This document shows positions 22,075-32,761 of a stretch of 64,000 bases of DNA, one piece after another; the first letter of the stretch is position 1, and every line of letters starts with the position of its first letter. The notes under the pieces are model-generated. The model worked only from the letters and a program-made list of their open reading frames with translations, ran no database searches and was not told the DNA's origin. The stretch is from Tillus elongatus (Eukaryota; Arthropoda; Insecta; Coleoptera; Cleridae): contig OZ023267.1 in NCBI GenBank assembly GCA_964006375.1, positions 38,163,753 to 38,227,752 on the forward strand. The letters are read 5' to 3'. The translations under genes were made by a program, and so were the position numbers.

Positions 22075-24895
22075 TCATTTTCGAATATATGTGGCCTAAA
22101 TTCTAACCTGAACTCCGTCCACCATTTTCTCTAGGCTAACAGGCACCAACTCCTCTTCCTCACCGAAACCCAAATTGGTGCCAAAACAGCCACTAATCAC
22201 CTTAATTTCCCGGGGTATGAGCTCCTTACTTCCTTTAGATTACATGGAGGCGTGTGCGCATATATCCGCAGCAATCTACCCTGCACCAGACTCCCCAATT
22301 TAGAAGCTGGAAGAAAATACATACTATGGATAAAACTCTCTCTCAGGGCTGCAACTAAATTCATCTGTTGCATTTACCGGTCACCTTCTGAGAACAACTT
22401 TGTCCAGCTCTTTGACTACCTTTCTTAAAAAACCGACTAACTGATTTCTGAATATCCTTCCTCCGATGTCACTATTCTTGGTGACTTCAATGTCCATAAT
22501 AAGGAATGGCTAGGATCTTCAAAAACCGATCCACAAGGGAGAGCAGCGGAGGCCTTTGCAGTCAGCAATTCTTTAGCCAATATGGTTCAGCAACCTACTT
22601 ACTTTCCTCGTATCCCAACACACAGCTCAAATCTCTTGGATCTCCTTCTTACTACAAAACCTGAATACTATAAGATATCAGTCACCGCCCCACTTGGTCG
22701 CTCAGACCACGACATGGTCACTGCTTTCTGCGCAATGCAACCCCAGGTCACACAGTCATCACACCCACGTATCGTTTGGCACTACAACTCCGCAAACTGG
22801 GACTAAATGCGAGATTACTTTTCCTCATTTCCATGGGCGTCTGTCTGCTTCTCTCATCCTGACCCCTCTGATATCTCACAAAACGTCACCGAAATTATCC
22901 AAGCTGGCATGGAATTATTTCTTCCACGTACACAGAAAACCTCTTCAGCCACTCCAAAACCCTGGTTCTCTAAATCCTGTGTCAAGGCCAGACTTGAAAA
23001 GGTCAAAGCTCACAAAACGCTTCTACACAATCCCAGTCAAGAAAACCGTCAAGCATTTAACGACGCAAAAAACCGCTATGTCCGCATTCTTTCTGAGGCA
23101 AAAAACTCGTTTAATAACCACATCAAAAACAAAGTCCTCTTAAGCTCCAACGGCGGCAAACCCTCCTGGACTCTTGCTACATCTATTGGGAATAATTTCT
23201 GCAAAAGCACGTTCGCACCTCTTGTCTCAGGGGATGAAATTGTTTCTACCGCCCTGGGCAAGGCTGAACTTTTTGCTTCGTTGTTCGCCGGCAATTCTAC
23301 TCTCAATCCACCTCCAAATGTTGAACCACCAACAGTCCCCAATGTCGCGCATAAAATGACGGATATCATTTTCAAAACTAAAAAGGTACGAAAGATGCTC
23401 TCTTCTCTTAATACCAGGAAAGCCTCTGGCCTTGACGAGATCCCAGCAATTGTTCTCAAAAAATGCGCATCAGAACTTGCTCCTGTCCTGACTCGTCTGT
23501 TTCAGATATCTTACAACAAAGGCATATTCCCTAGTAACTTGAAAACTGCTCGAGTACAACCCATCCCCAAGAAAAGATCCAAAGTGCTTCCTAGCAACTA
23601 CAGGCCTATTTCTCTCCTTTCAGTCGTCTCTAAAGTGATGGAAAAGTATATAAATACCGAATTACTAAAATTTATTGAAAAACACAGTCTTATCCACGAC
23701 AGGCAGTATGGATTCCGGCAGCGCAGATCGACTGCCGACCTCCTTTCCTTTGTCACCCATTCTTGGAACAATTCAATGGAACTACACGGTGAATCCCAGA
23801 TTGTCGCTCTAGACATATCCAAAGCATTCGACCAGGTCTGGCACGCAGCGCTGCTTAATAAACTTCCCGCTTATGGCCTACCACCAAAACTTTGTACCTG
23901 GACAGCAAATTTCCTCTCCAACAGGAGCATTTCTGTTGTTGTGGATGGCCATTCCTCTAAACTGTATCCAATTAATGCAGTTCCTCAAGTTGAGTTCCTC
24001 AAGGTTCAGCTTTAGCCTCTACTTTGTTTCTTCTCCACATCAATGACCTCCTCTCTACCACATCCAACCCAGTTCACATTACGCGGACGACAGCATCCTC
24101 CACTCAAATATACAATATTTCAAGCCTCTCTCTTTAGCCCAATTAGATGAGGATCGTAGACTCATGGAGCGTTCTGTCTCCGTGGATCTCCAAAAAATAT
24201 TAGACTGGGAAAGTAGAAATCTTGTACAATTCAACCCCACCAAATCTCAGTCTTGCTTTCTTTCTGATAAGAGATACACCAGCCCTAGACCCATCACAAT
24301 GAACAACCAAGTTATTCAAAGTAATGGGTCCTTTTCTCTTGTTGGCATTTCTGTGGATCGAAATCTTAATTGGCACCAACATGTCACATCAATTGCAGAA
24401 GCGGCTGCTAAGAAATTAGTTTTCCTCTTCCGGGCTCGCAAATACTTTTCACCAGCTAATCTCTGTACCTTATATACTTTACAAATAAGGCCAAACCTCG
24501 AACACTGCTCCCACACCTGAGGTGCAGCTGTTGCTTCCACACTCGCTATCTTGGACTCCATTCAAAAGAGAGCTATACGTCTTATTGGTGACCTACCCTC
24601 ACCCAAAGGCTGCCATCCCTTGCCCACCGACGTGCTGTTGGTGTCCTCTCTCTCTCTTTTATAGATATCTGCACGGGCACTGCTCAGAGGAGCTTTCCTC
24701 CATAGTTCCCCCACCTGCTGCCCCCAACAGAACTACCAAGGAAACAGAGCGAATGCACCCTTTTACTGTCCAGGTCACCAGAGATAGAACATCTTGTTAT
24801 GCCCGCTCTTTTGTCCCGAGGACTTCCAAGTTATGGAATTCCTTGTCGGCACATGTTTTTCCTTCTCCTCCGAACCTCCAAACCTTCCAGAATTA
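22075..24895 (+). pseudogene. LINE ORF2-like protein (AP endonuclease + reverse transcriptase), broken
   Basis: Endonuclease blocks in order: GLNSNLNSVHHFL, LLFLTETQIGAKT (catalytic Glu), GGVCAYIRSNLP, CCIYRSP, VTILGDFNVHNKEW, THSSNLLDLLLTT and GRSDHDMV (catalytic Asp-His). RT blocks: RKASGLDEIPAIVLKK, SNYRPISLLSVVSKVMEKYI, YGFRQRRSTADLLSFV, VALDISKAFDQVWHAALLNK (motif A), a damaged motif B, then motif C. The frame is broken by a stop replacing Glu at 22804-22806, by TAA at about 22426, by a small duplication in motif B near 23980-24005, and by a one-base loss at about 24078 inside the Tyr of YADD. The longest uninterrupted stretch is 402 codons (22807-24015). It copied itself in cis when intact; this copy cannot. 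Confidence 0.88.
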
Positions 24896-24972
24896 ACAAG
24901 TTGCCTCTTTCCTCCTTGTCGACACCCAAGGTACGATAGTATTTAGGCTGTAAGCTCCTGTGGTGTGTTGTT

Positions 24973-25105
24973 GAAATAAAAAAATAAAAAAATAAAAAAA
25001 TAAAAAAATAAAAAAATAAAAAGATAAAAAAATAAAAAATTAAAAAAATAAAAAAATAAAAAAATAAAAAAATAAAAAAAATAAAAAAATAAAAAAATAA
25101 AAAAA
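24973..25105. repeat. (A6T)n tail of LINE copy C
   Basis: About 16-18 units of TAAAAAA, with single deviations (AAGATAA, AATTAAA), directly follow the LINE 3' end. Low-complexity Phe-rich frames on the minus strand come from this tail and are not genes. Confidence 0.95.
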
Positions 25106-25214
25106 GCAGATAAAATTGTTATCATCAATCGATTGTTACAGATATGACATGGTATACAACATAATCTTTAGAGTTATTTTCGTACGCCCATATCATAAGT
25201 ATCATATCACTATC

Positions 25215-25540
25215 AAAAGACTGGACTATGTAATTCTTTACAGGGTTCACTTCACTTGTGTTAAGTGTTACTAATAATAACACTTTATTTTATCTCTACA
25301 AAAAAAATTGCTGTTGCTGAGTAGATAATTGTATTAACTTTAAAAAGATGTATCACACTACCCACCAACCAATTTCTAAATTTCGAAGGTATGACGATAG
25401 GGGTGAGATTTTTATATCAAAAATTTAGTTTTCGACAATAAAAATCGTCCTCTTTCTGAATTTTCCTTAATAATGGTCACTTTCAATTTCAGTGAATTTA
25501 TGCGTTACTTTATAGACTCAGTGTATGTGATTCTAGATTT
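25215..25540. repeat. Solo 3' flank/arm of the mariner family at 45-46 kb
   Basis: The order GGACTATGTAATTCTTTACA, GTTGCTGAGTAGATAATTG, TACGATAGGGGTGAGATTTT (as ATGACGATAGGGG here) and CTTAATAATGGTCA matches 46115-46440. Its first 50 bp are also found inverted at 45369-45420. No transposase sequence is attached here. Confidence 0.65.
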
Positions 25541-26500
25541 AGTCGCGTATGGGATGATGAAAATATTTTCCAGATTTTTGGTTTTGTGATCAGAAATTAA
25601 ATTAACACGTAGTGCGAGTTTTTAGGATTAGGTGAACGTATGGAAGCAAAAGGAACCTAGAATTCAAGTTTTTCCATTTTGTACAAGTTCACGTACAGAT
25701 CGTGTCGATATTTGGATTAATTAGTAGGAATCCAATGTATGTATGAAGTAGCTTCAACAATACGAAAACCAGAGCCGTTAAATTTAATCACATCAAAATT
25801 CACATGTTCCATATTCTCGTGTTCTCTTTAATCCCAACGAAGCGCGAGAGTGTGTATCGTTTATTAAAATCCGATCTGTTGAATGGACTGGCTTTGCGGT
25901 AATTCAGCCACAAGCACTCCCAGAGACTTAACTTCGCTATCCAAGTGCCATAGGCGGCACCTAAAATTACTTCGAAGTTTTACTTAATTTGAGATATTTA
26001 ATAATAGTACTGTTTGCGACTAGTTGCACAATATATTATATAGCAAATAAGATATAGACTCGTGCTTGTCACTAATGCAATTTTCTCCAGGGTGGGACTG
26101 CAAAGATTGTCACCAAAACACAAGCTTACAAAATTAAATGTTTAACTCACCTTACAAAAAGCCACATTTGAAGAGGCTCTAAAAAGACGGAAAATTTGAT
26201 GGATTTTTAAGTAGGCCAGTATTATATTATATATTTTGCTTAACCCGTAAAATTGGTTTACACTTTTAACGACGTCATGTTTTAAACAGAGGCGGTATAA
26301 ATTGTTTAGATTAAGTAAAAATCCTAGTGCCTCTGTATGAGTTAATGCCTATGTTTCCCGCAGTCTCTGTGTTATGTCTATAAATCTTCATAATATACCC
26401 TTTAATGTGAAGAATGTCCCCGTTGTTACCCTTGGCGAAGGATATGTTACTGTAGGATATATAAGAGTAATATTGTATACAAGTCAGGTGACAATGCAAC
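25541..26500. other. AT-rich DNA with no recognised gene
   Basis: No coding frame, RNA or repeat partner was recognised. Confidence 0.4.
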
Positions 26501-26545
26501 ATAGGCTATCTGTTATTATCCTGAATTCAGTATAGCGGATGCTCT

Positions 26546-26589
26546 AAGATGGCGGATACACCAAGATGGCGGATGCTCCAAGATGACGG
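26546..26589 (+). promoter_or_regulatory. Three evenly spaced YY1-type motifs
   Basis: AAGATGGCGG occurs at 26546-26555 and 26563-26572, and AAGATGACGG at 26580-26589, a 17-bp period. AAGATGGCGG is the core of the YY1/Pho-type consensus. It may equally be a three-copy microrepeat without function. Confidence 0.45.
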
Positions 26590-26732
26590 GATAATTCTGA
26601 TTTCTTCTTTTATACCAATACAAACATATTAACATACTTAACGTCTTAGAAAGCAAGTCTGCCTCAGCCACCGTCGTCACATCTCTCAATCGTACAAACA
26701 TCCAAAATAGTCCTTGCCATCCAACTTTACTA

Positions 26733-27095
26733 CTCTGTGGACGGGGGTGTAAGAATCTCGCCACTGCATAGTCCGCATACGGTAAGAGTCCGTATATCAG
26801 CTTCACCCAGTTGTGTGTAGCTTCACTATATATAGCTTTCAATTTTTTTATAAAAATATGGCCCCTAATTATGATCACTAAAACAAATAATAACCTTCAA
26901 CTTTCAGGCTCATACAATATAATATTTTATACATATGACTTGATACTCCTTGCCTTCTTACTCTTATCCAGCTTGATTTCCCACGGGGGTGTAAGAATAT
27001 CGTCACTGAATAGTTCGCTTATGGTAAGAGTCCATAGATCAGCTTCAACTAGTTGTATGTAGTTGCACTACATACAGCTTTTAGTGTATTTTTTA
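26733..27095. repeat. Tandem pair of ~120-bp units
   Basis: ACGGGGGTGTAAGAATCTCG ... ATACGGTAAGAGTCCGTATA at 26733-26850 is repeated as CACGGGGGTGTAAGAATATC ... TTATGGTAAGAGTCCATAGA at 26975-27095, with about 125 bp between. The units differ at roughly one base in six. Confidence 0.75.
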
Positions 27096-27118
27096 ATGAA
27101 AGTATGGAGAGGTAACGA

Positions 27119-27337
27119 TGGTGAGTCATTCTAAAAATTCTTCCAAATGAGCGCGAATTAGGGCCGCTAGAGCCCATATCAAAGGTCGGTTTGGATTTTT
27201 ATATGTTAATGTTACAGTTTGTACTGAAGAAGTAAAAGGACAATTCTGGGATCGGACCCAGTACCCTTCGGTTCAGAGGCACACGTTCTTGCCCCTGAAC
27301 CACCGAGACTCTATATCTGAAAGATAACTCAAAAGAT
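27119..27337. mobile_element. Composite end B with a SINE head where (AT)n normally lies
   Basis: CAAATGAGCGCGAATTAGGG and GTCGGTTTGGATTTTTATAT are the usual end-B flank of the array. On the other side, GAAAGATAACTCAAAAGATT is the usual flank of the other side. Between them is no AT array. Instead there is a minus-strand SINE head (27240-27318). Confidence 0.65.
27240..27318 (-). mobile_element. SINE tRNA-type head only
   Basis: The reverse complement reads CTCGGTGGTTCAGGGGCAAG, then GTGTGCCTCTGAACCGAAGG, then a B box GGGTCCGATCCC. It is almost identical to 6970-7040 over the head but has no SINE body attached. It is better preserved at the A box than the copy at 6966. Confidence 0.7.
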
Positions 27338-29110
27338 TCGGGACGCAGCAAGTGCGTTATTGTAGCGAATTTTCAAAAGAATTTTACACTATTATTATAC
27401 GGAATATTAGTAGCGTTAATACTTTAAACTTACACATGCCTTGAAGATCGATTTTAGAGGTCCGAGTATGCGGACATTTGAAGAATTCTTTCGAAAGTGT
27501 CACCATCGATACTCTGTATTATCAAAAAAATCTTTTGTTCTAACTCCCTTTTCAGAAAAATGCCCAAAACTCAATCTTCTATTAAGATAAATAGTTAAAT
27601 TTTGCTATATCTGCAGATAGTGTAAGTCTCTTTAAAAGAAACTAGTATTACAAATTTCATTAAAGTTATAAAAATGATTTGTAGAAGGAAACTTAATTCG
27701 TATTTAGAAAAGTAAAGTATCTGCCAAATTACTAATTGGCACATTTTATTGCAGATCTTAATGCCTAAAACCCTATTTTCCCTGATACTAGAAAATTAAA
27801 ATTAAGTGAATCTAGGTACTGTAAGCCTCTTTAAAAGGAACTTGTATTACAAACTTCATTAAAGTTCGAAAAGCTTTCTAGAAGAAATTTTAATTCATGT
27901 TTAGAAAAGGAATGTATCTGCCAAATTATAAACGTGGCAGTTATTTTTCCTTATTAATAGCCTGAATGATTTCGTTTTAGTCCACCTAATCAAACTGGTT
28001 TTTTGAATATGAACAATAAAAAAATGTCTGCTGAAAATTATAATTTCAGACTCAAAGGTGACAAAGTTATTCAGGCGTTTTAAACAAAAATGAGATCTGG
28101 TTCAAAACATATGAAATCTGTGCATTATTGTTTCTCCAAATGTCAAAATAAAACATAAAAAAACATACATTCATCGAGCTGGATTCGTTCATGCAACGTT
28201 CTGCCTGGAAGACTAGCACTCTACCACTGAGCTATCTATTGATACGTCAACTACCGTTTTGTTTACATGATAGTTGACAAAGGCTTCATGCCCGGGTTAG
28301 TATATTAAAAGTATACGTAACAATCAATCACAGAATTAGTATAGTTGCCATTTAAACACATCCAAGGACTATTTCTTATATGACGTCTAATGTTTAAGTT
28401 TAAAGATAAACTTTTTAGAATCATTTTTATAGACGTGACATGATTTTGTTTACATTTCTACTATATTTTGCGACACTTTTAGTCTAAAACTACAGCATAA
28501 TATATCTCTGCTGCGCTAAAACTGTATTTGAAGTCATTCATCAAGATACAAATATAGTGTAATTTAAAAATTGTTTGAATCCCCCAGGTAAATAACAATC
28601 AGTTGGAATTTTTTTAAATTTTATGTCGTCTGTCATTTTTCATACCTGTGGCCGAGATTTCATGATTGTTGGTTCGGGTAATATGTTTTATGCCTGGTAT
28701 TTAGTTAGTTTGGTTACCGTTGATGTATGGTTTATACCTGTTGTATGAATCACTCTACGCGTGGTAGTTAACTACTCTTTTTGTCAGGCATTGGATTTTA
28801 ATCAAGCCGTTTCAACGCATGTATGGGATTTTATTTTCAATTTTGAAAAAACTCCAAATATTGTGTATCAAATTACTTAAAGTTCACAACATAGGTTTAT
28901 TTACACCATTCCTAGCTACATCTAAAGTCTCATTCCAGTTACTTTGATACTTACAAAATATAGGGTTTTCAAAAATATTTTTGTATATTTTTTGAAGGAA
29001 CAATGTCCGTTATAGCTGATACACGAACTCTTCCGCGGTCTTAACACAATGAAGATATGTGCCAAGTTTCGTTCAAATCAGTTGAGTATTTTTCTAAAAT
29101 CAGGGTTTAA
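27338..29110 (+). mobile_element. Family Q repeat, copy 1 (composite element with a different body)
   Basis: Begins with end A (TCGGGACGCAGCAAGTGCGT) and continues for about 1.77 kb that aligns block by block with 57012-58560. Shared blocks include TTTAAACTTACA, GAAAAATGCCCAAAACTCAA, AAACAAAAATGAGATCTGGT-like, AAAGTATACGTAACAAT, TTGGTTACCGTTGATGTATG and GCAGTTAACTAC-like. It carries a tRNA-like module at 28180-28246. There is no coding frame. This copy lost the (AT)n side, which copy 2 retains. Confidence 0.75.
28180..28246 (-). ncRNA. tRNA-like module in repeat Q copy 1
   Basis: The reverse complement has TAGCTCAGTGGTAGAG (a textbook D-arm/A-box), an anticodon-loop-like CTTCCAG and a GAACGAATCC B-box-like word, with CAATAGA before and CAGCTC after. 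The anticodon stem pairs poorly and no full acceptor stem forms, so it is tRNA-derived and not a tRNA gene. The nominal anticodon would be TCC (Gly). Confidence 0.5.
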
Positions 29111-29602
29111 AGTTTTTTTGCGGGTAGTCGGTCACTAACAATTTAGGGAGGTTCAACCACACAAAAATTAACATATTTCGTTTGTCGGAAATATCTGAAT
29201 TCTTTTATTATCTGCTTATGCTTTTGTCGGTATACTAATTTTTAGTCGAACACTTCTTAACAGACCCTCCAGTACATTTGGCATCTTTTGCAATTAGAAT
29301 ATTGTGAGATGTACCCCTGCGTCGCCATCTCGGTGCGGAACTAGGTAGTATGTTATCACGACAGCTCCAACTAAGACAAAATGTTATAGAGACTGTGTAC
29401 AACCAACTAAATATTTTGTAAATTATCAGCTCTGGCCCTCTGGCTTCTTCCATAATACAGGGACAATGTATGTAAGGCTAGATGTATTCTCACCGTAAAT
29501 AGAAACGCAGAGCGGTTTCGCTTTGATTAGACCTCGTCAGTGCGCAATACTAATCACAGCGAGAACACACCTATAAAGTGATACGGCTATGGTAGCCACC
29601 GC
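29111..29602. other. Noncoding, partly GC-richer
   Basis: A patch at 29300-29580 (GCGTCGCCATCTCGGTGCGG, AGAGCGGTTTCGCTTTGATT) is less AT-rich, but no frame longer than 72 codons and no recognised domain are present. Confidence 0.35.
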
Positions 29603-30065
29603 AGAATACCAGATGTTTGATGAAATTGAAAGTTTTCTAATAAACAAACGCTAAAACGTTATATTACTCAAGTTTTAACGAAAAAATGTCAATTTTCACC
29701 AAATCACCCCCCCCCCCCTCATCCTCTACCCCATCGTGCGATTTTCCTCAAAAACAATCCGAGCAGTTCGCTTGTCGGCTGCTAACTGTGTACGAAATTT
29801 GAAGACGATATCTCAATTCATTCTAAAATTATCGTGGCTACAAGCAGACAGATATACAGACATACAGAGCGACAGACCGACAGACCGGCAGACCGATAGA
29901 CCGACAGACTGACAGACCGACAGAGAAAGAACGTTCGTTCCCAAATCATCTTTTATATATGTTTTAACATTTTTACGACGTTTATGCAAGAAAAAAGTTT
30001 TTTTCAAATTTTTGTCGCCAATGCGATACTTCCACACGTTCTGATGATGTGGAAGTAAAATCATT
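29603..30065 (+). repeat. Family P repeat, full unit
   Basis: Starts GCAGAATACCAGATGTTTGA and ends with the CACACGTTCTGATGATGTGG-type word before AAGTAAAAT. It includes a C9 run at 29708 and a GACAGACC-type tract at 29855-29930. It is the best single unit of the family in this window. Confidence 0.8.
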
Positions 30066-31715
30066 GAATTTCTAACTTGTTACTTCCATTGTGTTGAAAC
30101 ACATACATACGTTTCTTTAATTAAATCGTTTAACAATATGGCCATATTGAAAAAATAAAATAATTTTCTACTGCCTGTGTTTAAATAACTGCGCTATATA
30201 AGAAATATTCCTTAAGAGACAATTGACTGCTAAGGTTTAAATTATTTTAAATAAATTATATTCTTAACAAACCCTATCAAATATTTTTAATATTGACACC
30301 AATTAAATAAAGCTTTTTTATTTAAATTTAATGTGCAATTAATTTATATGTATGCTTCATAAGTTTTTCTTACCGAATATTTATAAACAAAATCTAACGT
30401 AACTATGTTTAAATGCACCTGACGGTGTCCAATAAATTAGCATGCCCTCTATACAAACTTCTGAAAAAATGATGCTTAAAAATCTGAGAAGGCGAACGTT
30501 GCACATATCGTTCATTTTTTAATACGAAACCAAAAACATATAACCTAACAATCTATCTTTCAGGATATTTTATAAAGAGCTAAATTTTATTTGATAACTT
30601 ACAAATATGAATGATTTTTTAGTAAAAATGTAAATTCGGTAAGAAGCAACTACGCACCGAGTCTAGAATAAAAAACCTTCCCTTGTAAATTTTCCCAAGA
30701 ATCACTCTTTTATGTCAAAATCAGTGGAAATATCAACCTCAACAAATCCAAGACTAAATTTTATAACTAAATTTATAAAGAGTTACCGAACAATTTTAAA
30801 CTTTATATTAACATTTAATAAAAGAAGACGAATTTAACAGTTTCGCATCAATTTTATTCTTTTATTTCACGGACGCCCATGCAATAAACTCGGTACTCAC
30901 CCCAAACAAGCGCCAAGACGTGAAGTGCATCATTCTATATATTGTTGGAGGAAGGCGCATCTGCCTCCTTTGTCTACCTCTTCTTCTTATTCTGCTTATC
31001 TCCGTTTCCGTCCCCGATCATTTCCGGCTAGTGCACTCGAAAACTGACAGAGCTTGCGGTCTACGGTCTCCTTCTATATATATACGTATTTCACTGATAC
31101 TTCATCTCTCCAACAGATATATATCTATTATCTGCCATTTCTATTCAACCCCTATAATATTCTTCTGGTGCCATTGTTAAAAATTCCGCAATAGGTTTCA
31201 ACTCTGAAATCTGCGATGATAGTTTCATATCCTTTTTCATATCTTATATATGATGGAGTGGATTTGGGACAAAAGGGTAGGTATTCATGACGTGTGTATG
31301 GATGTGTATTTGTTATGCAGTTTAGGTCGCAGCTCAAATATTTCTCAATTTAGATTTGATTTTCGCAAAGAAATTTTAATCGAGAGACGCGATTTTACTT
31401 ACATGAAACAGTAACTGCAGAATCTGTCAGGGTGAAATTGGAAACCCAGTTGCATGTTGCCATTGTTATCTACAAGAAGTTAAGATCAGGAGGCTTTAGT
31501 AATGCAAAATTTCAATCTGATTTATTATTATTTAAAACGTTTTCGCAAGTTATATGCTTTGAAAAGTTTAGAAATCACAAAGCTAATCCACAAAATTTAA
31601 TGATATCAGACAGGCGTCCAGTCAATTAAACACTTTTTGAAATAGCACGAAATAATTCATGGTTGCTTTCAACATCGAAACAACAACTGGTTAGGTGTAT
31701 CCACTGACACAACAA
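30066..31715. other. AT-rich DNA with no recognised gene
   Basis: The 86-codon frame at 30920 has hydrophobic residues but no recognisable domain, and its surroundings look noncoding. No repeat partner was identified. Confidence 0.4.
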
Positions 31716-31727
31716 TAGTCCTTGAGT

Positions 31728-31880
31728 TACGTCGCCCGGTATTACGTCATTGGGTATTGTATCATCCGGTACTCATGCACCAGTATTACATCACACGGTG
31801 TTGCATCATCCAGTGTTGCATCATCTGGTGTTGAATCACTGGTGTTGCATCATCCGGTGTTGCATCACCCGTTTGACCTA
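31728..31880. repeat. ~15-bp minisatellite
   Basis: About ten imperfect units of the form CCGGTGTTGCATCAT. Early units read GGTATTACGTCAT and later units GGTGTTGCATCAT. The gradual change along the array suggests expansion from one side. Confidence 0.8.
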
Positions 31881-31992
31881 GCAGTAGCTACTGATGAAGA
31901 TGACTTCGTTGTTGAAATATGTCTCTTGCACATAACTTCCTGTTATTATTTTATGGTTTTTGGGGTGCTTTAGATTGTGTGTGCTTCTGAAT

Positions 31993-32092
31993 TTTTAAAA
32001 AATCACTAATGAGAAGCTTTAAAAAAATTTCTCCTAATGAGCGCAAATTAGACCCCCTAGAACACGTTTCTGGGGTCAGTTAAAATTTTTAT
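31993..32092 (+). repeat. Solo end-B fragment of the composite family
   Basis: AAATCACTAATGAGAAGCTT, CCTAATGAGCGCAAATTAGA and TCTGGGGTCAGTTAAAATTT match the end-B side. The sequence then stops without an (AT)n array. Confidence 0.65.
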
Positions 32093-32192
32093 GCCTATGT
32101 TTAATAGCATCCATCTTAAGATATAAAATGTTTTAAAGAAACCAATGTCCAGTATGTGTATTGAAAAAGTTAGGAAGGATTTTATCTTGTAT

Positions 32193-32710
32193 GGAATGCT
32201 ACGCTTAACCTCAGATATCTTAAAAATGGTTGATTTTATGAAACTTTTGAATAGAAACAAATTTAATCAAAATATAATTCTTAATCAAACGCCGCATATT
32301 TCAATGATCTGGGGATCGAAAAGTTGCTTTACACAGCCGCACCATCTACATGTGTGGTAATCAAAATATTGTCTTTCGCAAACTTCAAGCCTTTCGCGTA
32401 ATTAATTAAACGACGATGCCAGATTTCAGATATACTAATTAGTTTTGAAGCAAACGGCATATGGAATTTTAACACTTAACCTCAAATATCTAAAAAAATG
32501 GTTGATTTTAAGAAACTTGTAAATAGAAACAAATTTAATCGAAATTTAATTCTAAATCAAACGCAACCTATTTCAATGACCTGGGGATCGAAAAGTTTCT
32601 TTTCACAGCAGCGCCATCTACATGTGTGGTAGTAAAAATCTTTTTTGCTCAAGTTCAAGCCTCTCGCGTCCTTAATTAAACAGCGTCGACAGATTTCAAA
32701 CATCCTATTT
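32193..32710. repeat. Tandem duplication, ~265-bp units
   Basis: The first unit (about 32193-32440) and second unit (about 32459-32710) share AACCTCAGATATCT/AACCTCAAATATCT, AATAGAAACAAATTTAATC, CTGGGGATCGAAAAGTT, CCATCTACATGTGTGGTA and CAGATTTCA. Divergence is moderate, so the duplication is not recent. Noncoding. Confidence 0.8.
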
Positions 32711-32761
32711 AGTTATAGTTTATTGTTATATAAATAGTATAAAGCATCTTACAAATAATTA

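Larger units (their letters stand above)
21870..25105 (+). mobile_element. Jockey/CR1-type LINE copy C, longest in the window
   Basis: This copy retains endonuclease, reverse transcriptase, the 3' end and a simple-repeat tail. Sequence from about 21870 to 22070 is GC-richer than its left flank and may be element sequence, but it has no recognisable domain, so the left boundary is uncertain. The 3' terminus is GTGTGTTGTTGAAAT followed by an (AAAAAAT)n tail. The absence of RNase H, the APE-type endonuclease and the microsatellite-like tail fit the Jockey/CR1 superfamily. Confidence 0.85.

Noticed and set aside
22694..23143. 149-codon frame overlapping the LINE
   Set aside because: It is a shadow frame of the endonuclease/RT reading frame of LINE copy C.
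24943..25128. Phe-rich, membrane-like 61-codon frame on the minus strand
   Set aside because: It is the (A6T)n tail of LINE copy C read backwards.
28180..28246. tRNA-Gly gene on the minus strand
   Set aside because: The D-arm is good, but the anticodon stem is broken and there is no acceptor stem; it is embedded in a dispersed repeat.
29815..30064. Ser-Val-Cys-rich repeat protein on the minus strand
   Set aside because: It is a translation of the GACAGACC-type tract in a family P unit.
30920..31180. Small secreted or membrane protein (86 codons with a hydrophobic start)
   Set aside because: The hydrophobic stretch comes from a pyrimidine-rich tract; there is no further support.
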